A stretch of DNA of 64,000 nucleotides. It comes from Copromyces sp. CBS 386.78. Lineage: Eukaryota; Ascomycota; Sordariomycetes; Sordariales; Sordariaceae. Positions within the stretch are counted from its first letter, which is position 1, and every line of letters begins with the position of its first letter. Both the position numbers and the translations under genes were made by a program. Below, in pieces: positions 34,834 to 46,294 of the stretch. The stretch lies in NCBI GenBank assembly GCA_030685235.1, contig MU839125.1, positions 186,001 through 250,000 on the forward strand. The letters are read 5' to 3'. The notes beneath the pieces were generated by a model. That model saw only the letters and a list, made by a program, of their open reading frames with translations. It ran no database searches and was not told the DNA's origin.

Positions 34834-36773
34834 ATGACTCTCCTGGCAGACCTCCTGCCAGCAGTCACCTGGTGGCATGTTGCCGTGGCAGTCACGGTTT
34901 ACTACGTGAGCCGAACCATATATCGCCTCACTTTGCATCCGCTTGCCAAGTTCCCTGGTCCCAAGCTGGCTGCCATCACCAGGTTGTACGAAGGCTATTA
35001 CGACGTTATTCAAGAGGGACAATACACCTTTAAGATTGCGGAACTTCACAAGCAATATGGTAAGTCTTTTTTCTTTTTCAGTTTGTTATCTGTTTTCCCA
35101 CCTGCCACATGTGGTGGTTACCTTACCTAAGATCCAACACTCACTGACTCTCCTCTTCCGTGATGATGAAACATTGAACAGGCCCCATAATCCGCATCAG
35201 CCCCTACGAGCTTCACATCAACGACCCGACCTATTACGAAAAGCTCTACCGGAACGACGGCCGCTGGGACAAGTACGACTGGGCCTACGTCGCCCACGGC
35301 CGGGGGCTGGACGTGGCCCTCACCGCGCAGGATCACTACATGCACAAGGCCATCCGCCAGCCTTTATCGCCCTTCTTCTCCAAGGCCAACGTGGGCCGCA
35401 AGATGGACATTGTGCGCAAGCACCTGGACAAGCTCCAGGCCATCATGGCTCGCAAAGCAGTCTCGGGTGAGACGTTCGACCTGGGCGCGGCCATCAGCGC
35501 GTGGGCCAGGGACGTCTCGAACGAGTTCATCCTGGGCAAGAGCTATGATAATTTGGACAAGGACGACTTTGACCGCGATTTCACCACCATGGTCACGGAC
35601 GAGGGGCGCATGTGGAGGTATAATAAGCATTTTCCCGTGCTGAGGCTGGCGTTTAGCTTACCCTGGGATTTCATGCTGTTGGTGGCCAAGTGGTTGGGGG
35701 ATAAGGGGTTGAAGAATGTTTTTACTCATTTGAAGGTACCTATGTTCCTTCCTCCTTCCCGTTGTATATACTCAACCACCCTCCCTCCCTGGTGTACGTT
35801 AAGCATCTCCAACTAACAGCAACTCTCCACAACCAACCAGGTAACCCTCCACGACACCAAGCAGATCATCGACGCCCATAACACCTCTTCAGAAAAACCT
35901 GCCTCTACAGAACCAAGCCACACAATTATAAACGACATCCTCTCCTCCCCCTCCCTCCCCACCCACCTCAAATCCCTCTCCCGCATCCACCAAGACATCT
36001 TCGTCATCACCTCGGCCGGCTTCGAGACCACGGCCTCTACTTTACGGTTGATAATCTACCACCTCTTTTCTTCTCCTTCCATCCTCTCCAGCCTTCGCTC
36101 CGAACTTTCCCAGAAAGGCTTCTTCAACCTCTCCGACCCATCATCATATGAATACCGCGACCTGGAACACCTCCCCTACCTAACAGCCATTCTCATGGAG
36201 GGACTGAGATTATCTCCTGCCGCGGCGAGCAGGTTGCAGAGGGTTGCTCCCGATAGGGAACTTGTTTATCCCCAACCTGCTGCCCTTGGAGACGGGCAAA
36301 ATGGAGAAAAGGGGATGACGACGAAAGAGTGGACGATCCCCCGCGGAACGCCGGTGGGGATGACGCAGATTCTGATGCATTGGGACGAGAGCGTGTACGG
36401 AAAGGATGCGAGGGAGTTTAACCCGGAGAGGTGGATGGATGAGGAGTTCAAGAGGAGGGTCGCGGGCGGGGAGAGGATGTGGGCGCCTTTTAGCAGGGGG
36501 TCGAGGAATTGTTTGGGGATGCAGTGAGTCTTTTTTTCTTTCTCTTTTTTTCTCTTTTTTCTTTCTCTTCGGAGACACGTTACTAACCTCATATGATACC
36601 GGAATAGTCTCGCCTGGGCCGAGTTATACCTCTGCATTGCGACTCTCGCACAGCACTTTGATCTTGAGTTTCCGGGTCATAGTGCCGAGGACTTTGAGGC
36701 TGCTATTGACTCATTTGTCATCCTGACGAAGAGCAGGGGTGAGCTGAGGACTGTTGCCAAGGTTCGTGGTTGA
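34834..36773 (+). CDS. Cytochrome P450 monooxygenase, microsomal type
   Basis: Exons 34834-35059, 35182-35735, 35841-36523 and 36608-36773 give 542 residues, a normal length. An N-terminal membrane span (about 10-30) is followed by the Pro-rich hinge FPGPKL. The I-helix oxygen motif AGFETT lies near 317-326, the K-helix ExxR (EGLR) near 379-382, and FNPERW near 453-458. The heme loop [11 protein letters not shown] near 476-487 contains the cysteine ligand. It sits in the ER membrane and needs P450 reductase. The overall pattern resembles fungal secondary-metabolism P450s, but no biosynthetic partner genes lie in the window, so the substrate is unknown. Intron 2 could use an earlier AG at 35818 in the same frame; the CTAAC branch site favours the one at 35840. 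Confidence 0.9.
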
Positions 36774-37209
36774 GCGAAGAGCAGAGTTGATGATGAAAGT
36801 ATGCAAGGTAAGGTACCAATACCGAGCATTTCTACTTCACTTATAGGAGATATGAAGAGATAATTGGGTAGGGGGAGATATATAAGACGAGAACATTGTT
36901 CCAACACCACAGAAAAGATACCAAACCCCAAAATTGAATGAAAGGAATGGCAGGATAACAATGACAGACCTCTATTTAATCCGTATTTCCGTTCGTCCAG
37001 ATTACAATACCCAGCGGCCTAATTTGGTCTAACTCATCCCTTGTTTATAGCCTCCGTCATGAATGCTCAGTCCTCTGCGTCTGTTTTCTCTACCATAGCA
37101 TTCATTCATTAACATATGATACCATATCATACCAACCCGTAACATCATAACTCCTATAAAGGATAAATCCGATGAATCTCTTCCCACAATTTGTGTCAAA
37201 CCCCTAATC

Positions 37210-37247
<38 letters not shown>

Positions 37248-37563
37248 GGCCAACGAAATGAGTAACAGGAAACGAGAAAAGAAAAAAGATATCAAGTGTG
37301 TTCCCATGGTCCTTTCACGATAAAACCCATTTTCGTTCCCAATATCATTCCTTCTGTGGTATCAAAGTGTACTAACGAACAATCGCAATAACGCCTTCTC
37401 GCAATGTGTGCGTATAAATAAATAACGCTGTATCATAACAATGACAGATGCCAACATCCCCATGACTTCCATATTTTTCACCCTTCACATAACCATGCTT
37501 AACGTCCTTAACTTCTCTCCCAAAAACAATACATGCATCTTCTTGTAACCCGGAAATCCATCG
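36774..37563. other. Convergent 3' region between P450 and fork-head gene
   Basis: 3' UTRs of two convergent genes; includes the TG repeat at 37213-37245. No gene seen. Confidence 0.6.
37213..37245. repeat. (TG)n microsatellite
   Basis: Sixteen uninterrupted TG units plus a final T in the convergent intergenic region. Confidence 0.95.
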
Positions 37564-40500
37564 CTAAGAAGCACCGGTTGCCGAACTCGGCATTGGGGGA
37601 GTTGCGGGCGGCGGCGGAGGCGCTTCCGCCGGAGGAGGGGGAGGTGGCGGCGGCGGAGGAGCTTCCATAGACGGTGGGGGCGGCGGCGGCGGAGGAGCCT
37701 GAGTAGGCGGCGGAGGAGGTGGAGGAGGGGGAGAAGCTTCAGCAGGTGGAGGTGGAGGAGGAGCCTGAGTAGAAGGCGGAGGTGGCGCCGTAGAGGTCAT
37801 GTTCGTTGTAGCCGGAGCAGAGGCCTGCGTTAGTGATCTCTGCTGCTGCGCTAGAGTTTGACCCGCTGCCTGGTGTTGAGGTTGAACGGGAACAGCGGGA
37901 TTCGTAGCCGCAGACGATGCAGCAGGTGCAGCAGGAATAGGAGTCCGAGCTGGAGCCGGAGCTGCTGGAGCTGCCGGGACCGGAGTGGAACTAGCCGGAG
38001 CCGGAGCAACGGACTGAGCGGCAGGAGGAACTGGGACTCTGGGCACAGAAACAGCTGGAGCAACTGGGCTTGGCTGGGCAGTCGGGGCAGGTGTTGAGGT
38101 ACTCGGCCGAGGAACCGACTGAGGAACTGACTGGGGAACCGACTGAGGCACTAGCTGAGGAACTGGCTGAGGAGCTGGCCGAGCAGTTGAGTGAGGAGCC
38201 TGGTGAGCTGCCTGATGAGCTACGTGAGAAAGTGACTGAGGAACCGCCCGAGGAAGCGACTGGGGAACCGATGAAGGAGCCGAGTGAGGAGCTGCCTGGG
38301 CAACTGGCTGTGGAACAGCAGGTGCTGAAGCCACGTGAGCCGCGCCCACAGCCGCCGCCGCCGGAGTAGCGGGAGCAGCAGGTGAACTAACAGGCCGAGG
38401 AACCGACTGTGCGACTGGATGTGCAGCAGTGGAAGCCTGACCAGAAGTCACAGGCTGTGCCACCGGCTGGACAGCAGAATGGGTAACCGGCCGGGCAACC
38501 GCTTGAGCAACCGGCTGAGAAATCGAATGTGCAACTGGAGCTGAAGTGGCTGGAGCCCGGGCAGCAGCGGGTTGGGCAGCTGCGTGAGTGGCAGGAGCCG
38601 AAGCAGCAGGCGCGAAAGACGGAATCGAAGCAGCCGGAGCAGAACCAGAGATAGCTGGAGCTGGACCGGCTGGCTGAGAAAGTGGCTGAGCTGCTTGAGA
38701 GGCTACGCCTGTCGGCAGTGCGGGTACCGATGCCGGCGCAGGCATTGATGACTGACCGGTGGATGGGGCAGACACTGATGCAGCGGCCGGCAAAGGAGCT
38801 CGAGGGATAGCTGCTGCTGGAGTTGCCGATGTGGCGTGATTAGGCGGGTTGTACTTGGGAGCGGAAGATGGCGGCAAATGAGTCGCTGCAAGGCCAGATA
38901 CATTTGATGAGACGGCCCCAGAAGCAGTCGTTGGCAGTGCTGATGGCATACTCTTATGACTGGAAGGCGCAGGTGATGATGCTGGAGGATTATAGACCCC
39001 AGATGCAGGCCGTGAGGTTGAGGCAGGGGTAATCGCAGGACCTCCCGTTTGGTAAGTTGCCAGAGACGATGGTCTTGGTGAAGGTACAGCTTGAGGAACA
39101 GCCGATGTCATGGCCCCCTGTCCAGAGGTGGATGCTGGCATTGTGGAAGCATTGGCAGGTCTAGCATACCCGGCGCTCGCTCCGGAAGAAGCTGTGGGAG
39201 GCGCTGTCAAGCCCGGAGGGCCGGTTGGCACGTAAGACATTTGACGAACCGTGGAAGACACCGGCGGGACAGATGTCGGCGCGGTGAATGGAGCAGCCGG
39301 GGCCGCAGTGGAAGGAGGCGCTCTGGAGACGGATGCATTGACTGACCCCGTTGGTGCCCCGGAATAAGTCTGTTGGCCCATCGAACTTGTTGGGACAGAG
39401 GCAGCCAGATTGCTCCGTGGCGTGGTAGTTGGAGCTGCAGTACTGACACCATGAGTGACAGGCGGGCTTCTAGAAACAGGGGCAGTGACTCCCGTAGCAG
39501 TCCCCGCGTGAACACCCATATGGGGCCCCGGCTGTACAGGCCCTGGCGCAGCGGCGTTCACAGGTCGAGCTCCCATTGCGGCATTCGTGTGGTTAACCAT
39601 CGACGGTGCGATAGGGTGCCCGGAGGTGGGTGGAGCTCTAGGAAGCAATGGGGCCGGAGCGGGAGCGGGAGCTGCGGGCGTGATGGTTCTAGGTACTGCC
39701 GAAGGATTGCCGCCCTGCGGATTGACTCGCTGGGTCGCGCTCGGTGTAGCAACTCTCTGGGCCGTGCCAGGAGCTGTCGCAGGGGCCATCGTATGATGGT
39801 TTGCGGGTGGTGCGCCTGGAGTTGCTGTCGCGGGAACTGGTGCTGATGTTGTTGCGGCTACCTGCTTCCGTTGCCATTCTGCCACTTTCATTTTGATAGC
39901 AGGAATCAAAACCTTTTCGGCATTGTTGAACTCCCGCATCTCAGACTCCGTTCCTCGCGTGATGGTCTTGTCAGCCAAGCCGAGGACCTGATCGATAGCT
40001 GAGAGAACCAAGCACTCGGCCTTCTGTGAGTCCAGTTTGGCCTCCAAAGTGCTCACCATGGTGGCCTTGAAGGTGAGCAGAGTCTGCAGCAGATCTGGAT
40101 CAAGCGATTTGTGGCTGGTGCCTTGAATTCGCTCCTCAAAGACACGGAGCACAACCAACTCCAGTGATTCCTCATCAGGTATCATGCTTTTTGCGGTTAA
40201 CTTCAAGCCACGGTTGATAACAGACATGGCGAGGATCTGCGGAAACTTTGAAGTCTTCTGGATATATTCCAGCTTTTCAACCGTAACCTTGAAGCTCTCA
40301 AGCCATGAGATGAGCTCTGGCGCGATAACTGGACTGAGCTGCACTGGTGACGTGGTATTCGTTGTTGGTGTAGCTTGCTGGGCCGGCCTGGCCCCGCCGG
40401 CAACCGGTACTCCAGTATGTGCAGTAGCGGGTGGCGGATTGACCCGTGGAACACCATTTACCTGACTTGGACCATTGACCGGGATAGAATGCTGTCTTGC

Positions 40501-43500
40501 CATGCTGTGGGGAGTGGCGCCAGACTGTGCGGTAACAGTGGGCATGGGAGGCCTTGGTACGTATGGCGATGAATATGTCGCAGCTGGTGTACCAGACACC
40601 TGGCGTGCTGCGGTCGGCGGCGTACCGTATACTTGGGCCTGTGCTGGTGGACTTGTTTGGGCAGCAGCCTGATAGGTTGACCGGGGAGGCTGCTGAGGCG
40701 GAACGCCGGGCTGGGGCGTTGGCAGATGCTGAGGCGGGTGCTGGCTGACTCCTGGCTGTCCGGTAGTGACATAGCTAGGTCGTTGGCCCATAGTGCCTGG
40801 ATGATAGCTTTGTTGGACCCCGTTGTCTCCGTGGTACATGCCAGGATGAGGAGGCATGGGTTGCGGTGCATAGTGCTGGCCGAAGTTATGCAAGGAGGAG
40901 GCGTGGTCAGGGGAAGGTGCCTTGCGCTTCTTTCCAGCATCAATGTCGATTCCGGGGACGCGGCTCCAGAGGTGAGTCTCCTCGTTCTTTTTGAACGCAT
41001 CGTTCCCAATGAGATTGTGTCGGACACTGCTTTCCCACCCTTTGGTATCCACGTTGAAGTAGTAGAACGGATATTTCAACTGAATTCGTTTGTAGATCTG
41101 CTTGAGTGTGAGCCCGTCCGGTGCGGCAGACAGAACTTCGTCGATCAAGACGCCGTAGTTCTTGTTTGGCTTCTGCAGCTGTTCCTCTGTATAATCCTCC
41201 CTGCGCAGCTCGAGCGGAGGCGTCTTGGGTTTCTCGCGCCGCTTCTCCTTGATGGTCTTTTCGGCGTCAGAAACATCGCCCTCTTCCCCATTCTTCTTGC
41301 GCGGTTTGTACTTGCGCTTCTCGGGTCTATCCGGGGCATCCTCAGGAAGGGGATGTTTCCTTGGTCGACCGACCTTGCGCTTCACCGGCGGCTCTCCAGC
41401 CGGCTGAGGCGGTTGGTTCTTTTTGGCAAGCTCCATGGCCTGCTTTTTCCGAAGCCTCTCTTCCCTCTTGGACATGATGCCGTTCTTGGGCGGTCTTCCG
41501 GGACCACGTTTCTTGGGAGGATCCATAAGTGGTACGCTGGACATGTCGGGGAACTCTGGTCTCGGCTCAGGTTTCACAGACTGAGACTGAGATCGGCGGT
41601 CACTCTCGTCATCTTCTTCGACCTCTTCCTTCTCAACTGTTTCCATGACATGATGGGGTGCGTCGGGCATGAGGAGGATGTCTTCGTCCGGAGGTTCTGA
41701 TAGCTCACTTTGACTGTCGTCTCGGTCAGGATCAACGGACATGGGCACTCCATTATCCTCAGGACTGGTGCTACGCCTGTCGACCTCGTGAATGCTCTCG
41801 AAATCGAAGCTCATCTCCTTTCCGCCTTCTGAGTACCTCCTGGCGGGTGTCTCCTCCGGTTCATACTCTTCGGCGCCGGTCTTGCCTTCGGCTACACCGT
41901 TGATGATGAAGACAAACTCAACATCCTTGACTTGAAGACGGTCTCCGCTTTTGAGAACCACCTTATCGTGGCTGTAGTGGACGTCTTCACAGAAGAAGCC
42001 GTTTTTGTGCAAGGGGATGGCTTCAAAGACGCCAGCCTGGGAGTTGAACTGAATCTTCATGTGTTCTCTGGAGATGGCCTTTGTCTTGGCAGCAATGTTC
42101 GGGCCTGGGGAATGGATACCCAGGAAGGGTGTGTGGTGTGGAGAGGGTCGGAGAGCGCTGAGATTAACAGCTGCAGCTCCTGGGGTATGCGAGACGTATT
42201 GTCTGTTGGACACAGGGCCCTTTTCGTCACCAACGATTGTGACACCAGGGATGGAGCTGATGTCGGCTTCACCAAACGAATCCACAGGTATAGAAACACC
42301 GCCGTTCATCTTCCGCTTCTTGGGGGCCCTGTTATCTGACGGGCGTCCGTCCTCATCTTGGTCGTCATCCGACTCGGGACCCAACATGCCGCCCTCCTCA
42401 CTGATGTACGACTTTGCGAAGCGGCGAGAGTCGGCAGAAGGCGGTGCAGGAGGGGTCAAGCCCCGGGCCTCGTACGCTTCTTTCAGTTGCTGGTATTGCT
42501 CGGCTCGACGCTCTTCATTCTTGGCTATCCTCCAGGCACGTTGGTCACGACCGATGATGAGGGCATAGGTCGTCATTTGGAAGACACCGTCGGCGAATTC
42601 TAGTCGGGCAAAGGACTCGAGCGAAGCGGCCGCGGCGACGGGTGGCTGGATTGTCCCCTGGACTGTTGTATGTGACAGATGAGGGGCATTGGCCTGATCG
42701 AGCTGCATCTGGGCCAGCGAGACCTGCGAAGGACGGACGGTATTTGGCGGGAGGGGAGGGATTTGCTGTAGCTGTTGTTGCTGGCTGGTTGCGGAGAGCG
42801 ACTGGAGGAAGCTCATGAGAATATGGCCGCTCTGGGACTGGAGGATATCCATGGTGGAAGAAGGGAAGTCCATGTTGGCCATGCCGTCGGCCGGTGGGGG
42901 CGCGTGACTGTTGAAGGGAGGTATTGGTGTTTTGTCCATGGCGAGACCTGAGAGGTGTGAAGTTGAGTTGGAAAAGTTTCCTGCCATGGTTGGTCCTCCT
43001 GCTGCTGCCGCACCTGCAGTTGCCCCGACGCGCGTGGCCTGCGGGGTGTCCCCGCCACCTTTGAGGTCTGTGTTCGTTGTGCTGGAGTGGGCATTCCCGT
43101 TCGTCTTGGGCTGGTCGGCGGCATTATTCGTCTCGAGTTCGCTTTCTAGGGGCTGTACGGAAGGTTCGCGAGTACGAGGGTCGGGGACTGGATCAGTTAG
43201 AGGAGAGATGGCAGGTCGCGGGGGCGAGTTGAGGGTATAGCCGATGCCGTTTGCGAGGGCAATGGAATCGAGCTTGAGAGCAGGAGCATCGAGGAGCTGT
43301 GGCTGTGGTTGTAGCAATGACGACTGCTGCTGCGGTTGTGACTGGGACGGGGTATCTGGCGGAGGGGGGGGTGCCGGCTGGGGCTCTGGCTGTGGTGGTG
43401 GTGGAGGGGGTGGTGATGGTGGTGGTTGTTGTTTCTGTTCTTGCTGTTGTTGAATCTGCGGCTGCGGTTGTGATTGTGATTGCGGTTGAGCGCTCTCGGC

Positions 43501-43524
43501 GCCTGAGGGTGCGGACGAAGTCAT
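37564..43524 (-). CDS. FHA plus fork-head transcription factor, FHL1-like
   Basis: Single open frame of 1986 residues. The start at 43524 opens a Gln/Pro-rich region. An FHA (phosphothreonine-binding) region spans about 300-541, with the core SREHMKIQFNSQAGVFEAIP and a long insert before it. Two AT-hook-like motifs (RGPGRPPKN near 671, KVGRPRKHP near 715) precede the fork-head winged helix at about 785-853, with WESSVRHNLIGNDAF as the recognition helix. A helical region follows at about 1066-1218, then about 750 residues of Ala/Pro/Gln/Ser-rich low complexity ending in polyproline clusters. FHA followed by fork head is the layout of yeast Fhl1, a regulator of ribosomal-protein genes, and this is the likely role. 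The tail is much longer than in yeast and may be partly disordered activation sequence. No introns seen. Confidence 0.85.
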   Translation of the reverse strand: MTSSAPSGAESAQPQSQSQPQPQIQQQQEQKQQPPPSPPPPPPPQPEPQPAPPPPPDTPSQSQPQQQSSLLQPQPQLLDAPALKLDSIALANGIGYTLNSPPRPAISPLTDPVPDPRTREPSVQPLESELETNNAADQPKTNGNAHSSTTNTDLKGGGDTPQATRVGATAGAAAAGGPTMAGNFSNSTSHLSGLAMDKTPIPPFNSHAPPPADGMANMDFPSSTMDILQSQSGHILMSFLQSLSATSQQQQLQQIPPLPPNTVRPSQVSLAQMQLDQANAPHLSHTTVQGTIQPPVAAAASLESFARLEFADGVFQMTTYALIIGRDQRAWRIAKNEERRAEQYQQLKEAYEARGLTPPAPPSADSRRFAKSYISEEGGMLGPESDDDQDEDGRPSDNRAPKKRKMNGGVSIPVDSFGEADISSIPGVTIVGDEKGPVSNRQYVSHTPGAAAVNLSALRPSPHHTPFLGIHSPGPNIAAKTKAISREHMKIQFNSQAGVFEAIPLHKNGFFCEDVHYSHDKVVLKSGDRLQVKDVEFVFIINGVAEGKTGAEEYEPEETPARRYSEGGKEMSFDFESIHEVDRRSTSPEDNGVPMSVDPDRDDSQSELSEPPDEDILLMPDAPHHVMETVEKEEVEEDDESDRRSQSQSVKPEPRPEFPDMSSVPLMDPPKKRGPGRPPKNGIMSKREERLRKKQAMELAKKNQPPQPAGEPPVKRKVGRPRKHPLPEDAPDRPEKRKYKPRKKNGEEGDVSDAEKTIKEKRREKPKTPPLELRREDYTEEQLQKPNKNYGVLIDEVLSAAPDGLTLKQIYKRIQLKYPFYYFNVDTKGWESSVRHNLIGNDAFKKNEETHLWSRVPGIDIDAGKKRKAPSPDHASSLHNFGQHYAPQPMPPHPGMYHGDNGVQQSYHPGTMGQRPSYVTTGQPGVSQHPPQHLPTPQPGVPPQQPPRSTYQAAAQTSPPAQAQVYGTPPTAARQVSGTPAATYSSPYVPRPPMPTVTAQSGATPHSMARQHSIPVNGPSQVNGVPRVNPPPATAHTGVPVAGGARPAQQATPTTNTTSPVQLSPVIAPELISWLESFKVTVEKLEYIQKTSKFPQILAMSVINRGLKLTAKSMIPDEESLELVVLRVFEERIQGTSHKSLDPDLLQTLLTFKATMVSTLEAKLDSQKAECLVLSAIDQVLGLADKTITRGTESEMREFNNAEKVLIPAIKMKVAEWQRKQVAATTSAPVPATATPGAPPANHHTMAPATAPGTAQRVATPSATQRVNPQGGNPSAVPRTITPAAPAPAPAPLLPRAPPTSGHPIAPSMVNHTNAAMGARPVNAAAPGPVQPGPHMGVHAGTATGVTAPVSRSPPVTHGVSTAAPTTTPRSNLAASVPTSSMGQQTYSGAPTGSVNASVSRAPPSTAAPAAPFTAPTSVPPVSSTVRQMSYVPTGPPGLTAPPTASSGASAGYARPANASTMPASTSGQGAMTSAVPQAVPSPRPSSLATYQTGGPAITPASTSRPASGVYNPPASSPAPSSHKSMPSALPTTASGAVSSNVSGLAATHLPPSSAPKYNPPNHATSATPAAAIPRAPLPAAASVSAPSTGQSSMPAPASVPALPTGVASQAAQPLSQPAGPAPAISGSAPAASIPSFAPAASAPATHAAAQPAAARAPATSAPVAHSISQPVAQAVARPVTHSAVQPVAQPVTSGQASTAAHPVAQSVPRPVSSPAAPATPAAAAVGAAHVASAPAVPQPVAQAAPHSAPSSVPQSLPRAVPQSLSHVAHQAAHQAPHSTARPAPQPVPQLVPQSVPQSVPQSVPRPSTSTPAPTAQPSPVAPAVSVPRVPVPPAAQSVAPAPASSTPVPAAPAAPAPARTPIPAAPAASSAATNPAVPVQPQHQAAGQTLAQQQRSLTQASAPATTNMTSTAPPPPSTQAPPPPPPAEASPPPPPPPPPTQAPPPPPPPPSMEAPPPPPPPPPPAEAPPPPPATPPMPSSATGAS

Positions 43525-45372
43525 CGCTTGCTCCGAGACAACAAGCTCCTTCGCCTACAGTAGTGGTGGTGGTGGTGGTTTCGGTGCCCTGGTCGAGGCC
43601 GGCTCCGAGGTGTGCCAGTTTGTCAAACTGAACTTGGCAATGCGACGATGGGTGACGAAGACAGTTCAAAATGTCGCCAGGGCGGAAGGTGGAATGACGG
43701 GAAAGAAGATTGACGATTGACCAGGACGGGACCTGACGACGGGACGGGGGACTGGAGCCGGAGACGGGACCGCTGCTACCTTGGCACAGATTCGACGGGG
43801 AAGGGTCCGCGTTAGGTTCTCTAATGCGCAATCCGCAATCTGTAGCGCGTCCCCTTTGCTCTCTACGTGACGAAAGATACAATTGGATCTTCCTTGTATT
43901 GATGGAACAAAATAAAGTCAGTCAGGGCAATGACAGACGGACGAATCGGGTGTATGTGAGGACAGTCCCATACAAGTTCCTTCCTCACCTACCTTAGGTA
44001 CCTACAGTAGTGTACTACGATTGCGCTGCACTTGCCTGCTTGAAAAAGGCTGACCTTCCACCCTTGCTTGTTGCGGAGTCCAAACTTTTTTTGAAAGACT
44101 TAGGGGAAGCAAGGCAGGGCTCCTGATTGGTTGATCAACATCCGGGATCCCCGCACCGTTGCAGCTGAGCTCCATTGCCCTTTTCATCATGACTCTTTCC
44201 TACTGTACGCTAAAGTCTCCCGCCTTCACCTTCCATTTCTCGGTCTTGGACGTTCACTTTAGTTCCTTCTTGACTTTGAATCTGTCCTCTCTCTCTCCCT
44301 CTTTTCAAATGAAGGGCTGTCTCCACCAACATTTATTATATCATGCTCCCTGCTTGGTCTCGGATTCGCGAGCCTGATGGAAGGTACACTACCGGGTTCC
44401 CTCCGGCCCCTCCCCGGACCCACCAAGGACCGGACCGTTTGACGATCGGCCCATCCTCCGTGACTTCACCTCTCCGGGTCCGACACTCATCGAGAACCGA
44501 CATCGGGCAACATCCGTCCTCTGTCTTTAGGATTACGTCCTCATCTACAACAGTATCTGGGCGGCTATCTTGCAGACAGATAACAACCAAGAAGGAGGCG
44601 AGTGCCTTGCATGGTAGTGTTGTTAGCGCCACAGTTGGAGGGTTGCAGCCATGGCTACCACCATCATCACCCCCAGCCCAGCCTCAACCAAATGGGATTT
44701 CAGCCCATACAGCTTCTTACTCCGAGTTGCTCCTTAACCCCAAGCCGAAGTCTGCACCCACCCGCTCAATATGTAGAGCCGCATAGCCCCTAGGTTGTAT
44801 TTTATGGTTTGGATGGAATGTCAACACCAGAATCACTTTATTGTCGACATCTGCGTATTAACTGCGCCGCTGGTTCAGCACTTGTGAGACTGATGTTGCA
44901 GGTGCAACAACTCCTGATACTTCAACATCTAGAGACTAGTTTCGTGTTTATATATACCTACGTACCTTCTGTCATCGACCATGTGTCTATGACCCATTGT
45001 GCCCTCGGAATGGATACCCAATTTCCTCACCCTCAAACACATATTGTGCATCTCATGTGTGGCCCACAACACGAAACAAGGCAAAGAGATGCCTCAATAA
45101 CACAACTATCCCCGAACGGACATTTCACCTTTCTAGAAGAACACTCCAGGTCATCCTCAGTGTATGACGAGATAGTCGAAAGCTATAGCGAAGCAAGACG
45201 AAAGAGTCACCAAGAGAGTTTCTCCTCAACTGTTCGGAATATTGCTTCCCAACCGGCACTACGACGGGAGGAGTGGTCTACAGGAGCCTAATCACGCAAT
45301 AGACCGCTATACCCACGTCCTCCTCCCCGCTGCACCGGCCCTTTTTTCGACGCCTTCCGCGACCAACATAAC
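43525..45372. other. Divergent intergenic region upstream of the fork-head gene
   Basis: 5' leader and promoter of the fork-head gene (left) and of the membrane-protein gene (right). It contains an ACCTACCTTAGGTACCTAC stretch near 43988. Open frames such as 44343-44786 and 44809-45291 show no domain or signal and I do not call them. Confidence 0.5.
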
Positions 45373-46054
45373 ATGGGCTACCTACAACCACCGCCTCTCT
45401 CAGTGTCCACTCCGGCTCCGACTCTTTGCCGTCACCAACGCAAAGTAATGCGTCTCAACACGCCCTACATGCAAATGCTTCTCGCTCTTGACAAGATCCC
45501 TCGTCTGCATAACATCCTCCTTTCGTACTTCACCTGGCTTCTGTTGGTTGCGTATCATCGTTACCGGATCTTTCACCTCATCAGAATCTGGATCCGTCAT
45601 CACGCATATCCATGTCATGATGCAACCGTTGTTCATTGCCAGCCTAAGTTGCATGGCCCTCGGCATCCTAGGCTGTCTCTGGCTCGGCATCCGGTGGCGG
45701 AGGAACTATGTATGGTTGATTAACAGGCTGTATATGACCTTGTTTCTGAACGGATCGGCGGGGGTGCTGGCTTCGATGGCGAGTGTGTATGCGCAGCACG
45801 GTGGGAGGTGGTGCTTCCCGGCGGTGGTGGCGGTTGGGGTGGAAGGGATGCTGGTGGTTGTGGCTGTGGTGCTGTTTGGGGTGTATAACTTTTGGTTGTT
45901 GAGGAGGGTGAAGAAGTTTCAGAATGGGTATTATGGGAAGGGCAGTAGGAAGGTTGAAGAGGGTCAGGGGGGCCAAGAAGAAGGGGTTAAAGGTGGGAGG
46001 TGGTGGAATGGGAGAATGAATGCGCCGCCTTGTGCGCCGGGGAGTGTTGTGTGA
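45373..46054 (+). CDS. Fungal four-span membrane protein, frame broken near 45553
   Basis: From the ATG at 45373 the frame reads MGYLQPPPLSV and continues through NTPYMQMLLALDKIPRLHNI and a first membrane span (LSYFTWLLLVA) to 45552. The rest of the protein is in the next frame from 45554: IIVTGSFTSSES, then three more spans (PLFIASLSCMALGILGCLW; a span within NRLYMTLFLNGSAGVLASMA; AVVAVGVEGMLVVVAVVLFG) and a basic, Gly-rich tail ending at 46054. The join matches a fungal family in which a G(S/T)FTS motif directly follows the first span, so one extra base near 45553 is more likely than an intron. A 91-bp GT...AG intron (45552-45642) would also restore frame but lacks a branch site and drops that motif. 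Function is unknown; I recognise the family only from its pattern. Confidence 0.6.
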
Positions 46055-46294
46055 TGATGATTGTGTATGAGTATGGGTACATACAACGGAGGTTATGATA
46101 CCCTTGTGTGATTCTTGGGGAGGTTGTATATAAAATTCAAGCACTAGTACTGATGCGTGTAATTAGTGCAGACATGAAGTAAAAAAAGACTCATGCAATC
46201 CAGGGTATCAAACTCAAACCAGCGCAAGCCAAACTTCAACTTCAGACTGTTCCCATCACCACACCTCAATATCCTACCTACCAACAGCCCAATC

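Noticed and set aside
37858..43240. Several open frames of 70-320 codons antisense to or overlapping the fork-head gene
   Set aside because: Shadows of a low-complexity coding sequence; the minus-strand frame has clear FHA and fork-head domains.
44809..45291. 160-codon frame as a gene
   Set aside because: No recognisable domain, composition unlike neighbouring genes, no supporting context.
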